Part shown: positions 54,536 to 56,068 of the stretch, piece after piece
Layout of the letters: each line of letters begins with the position of its first letter
Numbering within the stretch: position 1 is the first letter of the stretch
Source of the DNA: Sedimenticola sp.
GTDB lineage: Bacteria > Pseudomonadota > Gammaproteobacteria > Chromatiales > Chromatiaceae
Assembly: GCA_026985055.1 (NCBI GenBank)
Contig: JALSQZ010000101.1
Span: forward strand, 1-56,068
Reading direction: 5' to 3'
Length of the DNA stretch: 56,068 nt
Notes under the pieces: generated by a model
Seen by the model: only the letters and a program-made list of their open reading frames with translations
Told to the model about the DNA's origin: nothing
Database searches by the model: none
Position numbers and translations under genes: made by a program

Positions 54536-55475
54536 CGGCGTATTGCTCCAATTGTTTCAGCAAGGCGTGCAACATCAAACGCAGCCAACGCCGGGCAGGT
54601 CTGGCCACGGTTTCATACTCCGCAAAGAACAGCGCACGCCCCTTCTTGTTCAGCCAGTAACCACCATCGCGGGCATGAAAATCTGCACCGCTCAGGCGAC
54701 GCTCGGCAAACATGCGCCAGACCCTGGCATCGAGTCGTGGGCGTAATGGCTCCATCAAATCCGCGGCCAGTGAATCGCGCCCATGCATGGGCTCATGCAG
54801 GCAACCCAGCGCCGGATCCAAACCTGCTCCATGAGCTGCCTTCACCGCCTCGCCGTACAACAGCGTGTAACCCAGCGACAAAGCCGCATTCACGGGATCA
54901 GGCGGAGGCCGGCGGCGGCGTGCCGAAAATCCCAAATCCGGCGGTAACAAGACTTTCCAGGCCTGAAAATAACCTGCTGCGGCCGCGCCTTCCAACCCGC
55001 GCATTTCCGCCACAGACAACTCCTCATCTGCCAACCTGCGGCGAATTCCGCGCAGAGAATCGATCCCCTTGCGCAGCGCATAACGCTGATCGGGCCGCAG
55101 GCGTAATGCCTGCTGTAACAATCGCTGTTGCCCGGCCAACTTGCGCAACAACATCGCCCGCGCCAAAACCGCGCACAAATCCGCACGTATGCACGCTCGA
55201 TATTGCGCCAGGCGGCGCGTTGCCGGATGCCGCAACGGGCCGAGCAACATCGCTCTATGACGATGCTGGCGACCACTGAGCAACGCCACGCTAACCTGTG
55301 CCGCCGCCAGCGCGCCAAGACTACCCGTATCCGTCTCCACATGGCCGATAATCACCATATGCCGCAGCAGATTCAACGGGATGCGCTGGCGCAACTGTTC
55401 CTTCTCACGAAGTTCCAGCGTATTGCTCACCACTTTCAGATGCGTATGTTTGCGGTCAATATACAAAGTATTCAT
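54528..55475 (-). CDS. cas1: CRISPR-associated endonuclease/integrase Cas1
   Basis: The 315-residue protein has the expected metal-binding residues: E162 in RGLEGAAAAGYF, H227 in GCLHEPMHG and E242 in AADLMEPLRP, with the His-Glu spacing of 15 seen in archaeal and type III-like Cas1. The motif RRPPPDPVNAALSLGYTLLY is diagnostic. It integrates new spacers together with Cas2. It starts 4 bp after cas2 and overlaps the Cas1-like gene. A helical insertion (about 100-150) is Arg- and Leu-rich. Confidence 0.93.
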   Translation of the reverse strand: MNTLYIDRKHTHLKVVSNTLELREKEQLRQRIPLNLLRHMVIIGHVETDTGSLGALAAAQVSVALLSGRQHRHRAMLLGPLRHPATRRLAQYRACIRADLCAVLARAMLLRKLAGQQRLLQQALRLRPDQRYALRKGIDSLRGIRRRLADEELSVAEMRGLEGAAAAGYFQAWKVLLPPDLGFSARRRRPPPDPVNAALSLGYTLLYGEAVKAAHGAGLDPALGCLHEPMHGRDSLAADLMEPLRPRLDARVWRMFAERRLSGADFHARDGGYWLNKKGRALFFAEYETVARPARRWLRLMLHALLKQLEQYADE

Positions 55476-55479
55476 CTTT

Positions 55480-55764
55480 TCACCCGAAATAGAAAAAGTC
55501 CGGCAGCCGTGGTGGCCGCGCCTTGCCCAGAACTTTCGTGCTGCGGCGACGACTCAAACGAATCAGCAAAAAACGATCCTCCCCTTCATCAATCACCATA
55601 CGCATGCGCTCCAGCAGAGCTTGTTTCTCTGAAGCGGTCAAAAAGCACTCGAACACAGACTTTTGCCCACCGGTAGCGTATTCACGCACCACGCGCAAGG
55701 CATGACGCAAGCGCTCGTCATCCGTCACGTCATAAGCGGCAAGATAAAGAATGCGTTGTTCCAT
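55480..55764 (-). CDS. cas2: CRISPR-associated Cas2 (first copy)
   Basis: The 94-residue protein has the Cas2 core YLAAYDVTDDERLRHALRVV with the strand-1 Asp. GGQKSVFECFLTASEKQALLE and FLLIRLSRRRSTKVLG follow, and the C-terminal tail is ARPPRLPDFFYFG. It is promoter-proximal in the five-ORF minus-strand cluster. It is not closely similar to the Cas2 at the other end, so the pair is not a recent duplication. No strong ribosome binding site is visible. Confidence 0.88.
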   Translation of the reverse strand: MEQRILYLAAYDVTDDERLRHALRVVREYATGGQKSVFECFLTASEKQALLERMRMVIDEGEDRFLLIRLSRRRSTKVLGKARPPRLPDFFYFG

Positions 55765-55927
55765 GGGACAATAATGCCGCGGATAGACACACCACGCAGA
55801 AGCCGCAAGCTTGCGGGCAAATCATTGACTGATACCCGAGAAAAATTATGCCCATCCATGAAACAATGCGAAAAAACCGGATTGGCGCGAGCACTTTTTT
55901 GTTGTCTGGGTTTTCGCAGCCTACTTC
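55765..55927. other. Intergenic region upstream of the cas cluster, no CRISPR array
   Basis: It contains a perfect palindrome CCGCAAGCTTGCGG (55803-55816) and an inverted pair TGCGAAAA...TTTTCGCA around 55867-55919. I searched for evenly spaced direct repeats and saw none. It should carry the cas promoter but no clear -35/-10 pair stands out. Confidence 0.5.
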
Positions 55928-56068
55928 TAGCCCGAATATTGCACCAGAACGCGCAAAATGTGGGTTTTTTACCATGAATTACAGCATGTTGCGTGACGAG
56001 CATGCTGGATACAGTTCGTACCTGTCATGCTATCCGGTTTTTCCCGGGATCTTTTCACCCAGCTTGCC
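55928..56068. mobile_element. MITE-like element, inverted copy right of the cas cluster (continues past the window)
   Basis: It starts CTAGCCCGAATATTGCACC. Its reverse complement matches 52951-53091 over at least 141 bp with about five differences. Only one end is in the window. Together with the left copy it forms an inverted pair around the cas cluster. Confidence 0.8.

Noticed and set aside
55765..56068. Possible CRISPR array beside the cas genes
   Set aside because: No regularly spaced direct repeats are present; the tract is a palindrome, an inverted pair and the MITE-like element.

Overview
The window looks like a chromosomal segment of a gammaproteobacterium, probably a free-living chemolithotrophic or sulfur-oxidising type. 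This rests on the tmRNA tag ANDDNYALAA, the yceD-rpmF-plsX-fabHDG-acpP-fabF-pabC-mltG-tmk-holB-pilZ-tatD order, an IscR close to the enterobacterial protein, and a complete [NiFe]-hydrogenase maturation set. The species cannot be fixed from the sequence alone.

Layout. 1-2.6 kb: the last codons of an unknown gene, then a minus-strand pair of an AMP/thymidine phosphorylase-like enzyme and a divergent PRPP synthetase. 2.8-6.3 kb: a SpoIIAA-like/UspA fusion and two tail-to-tail APC permeases. 6.5-12.5 kb: hypABCDEF, tightly coupled on the minus strand, with no hydrogenase structural genes in view. 13.1-23.9 kb: a long minus-strand housekeeping array for fatty acid and phospholipid synthesis, lipoyl-independent cell-wall glycan processing, folate, dTMP and replication clamp loading. 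24-29 kb: iscR with its own operator, a DUF1249 protein, thioredoxin, adenylate kinase, and a secreted matrixin-type protease with an exported partner. 29.3-42 kb: htpG with a heat-shock promoter, a dihydrolipoamide-dehydrogenase-like flavoprotein, several thiol-redox proteins, a glycosyltransferase, a lytic transglycosylase, a YchJ protein, HrpA and a DsbA-family protein. 42-46 kb: a LemA/M48 protease pair and membrane proteins. 46.2-46.5 kb: ssrA (tmRNA). 46.6-56 kb: an accessory-looking tract with sbcD, sbcC, a DUF6880-like protein and a CRISPR adaptation cluster.

The CRISPR cluster (53.1-55.8 kb) is the most unusual part. It encodes cas2, a catalytically complete cas1, a second Cas1-like protein whose active-site residues appear to be lost, a small helical ORF and a second cas2, with no effector gene or CRISPR array in the window. 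Near-identical MITE-like sequences of at least 141 bp stand in inverted orientation on both sides of it.

A second recurring theme is an intergenic repeat of about 150 bp with terminal inverted repeats and five consecutive hairpins. Six essentially complete copies and two fragments lie in the window. Compensatory base changes between copies indicate that the paired form is maintained. One copy is split by another MITE with a 4-bp CTAA target duplication, one fragment lies in frame inside the small cas-linked ORF, and two pairs of copies bracket single genes. Promoters, terminators and an IscR operator were read directly from the sequence where noted.
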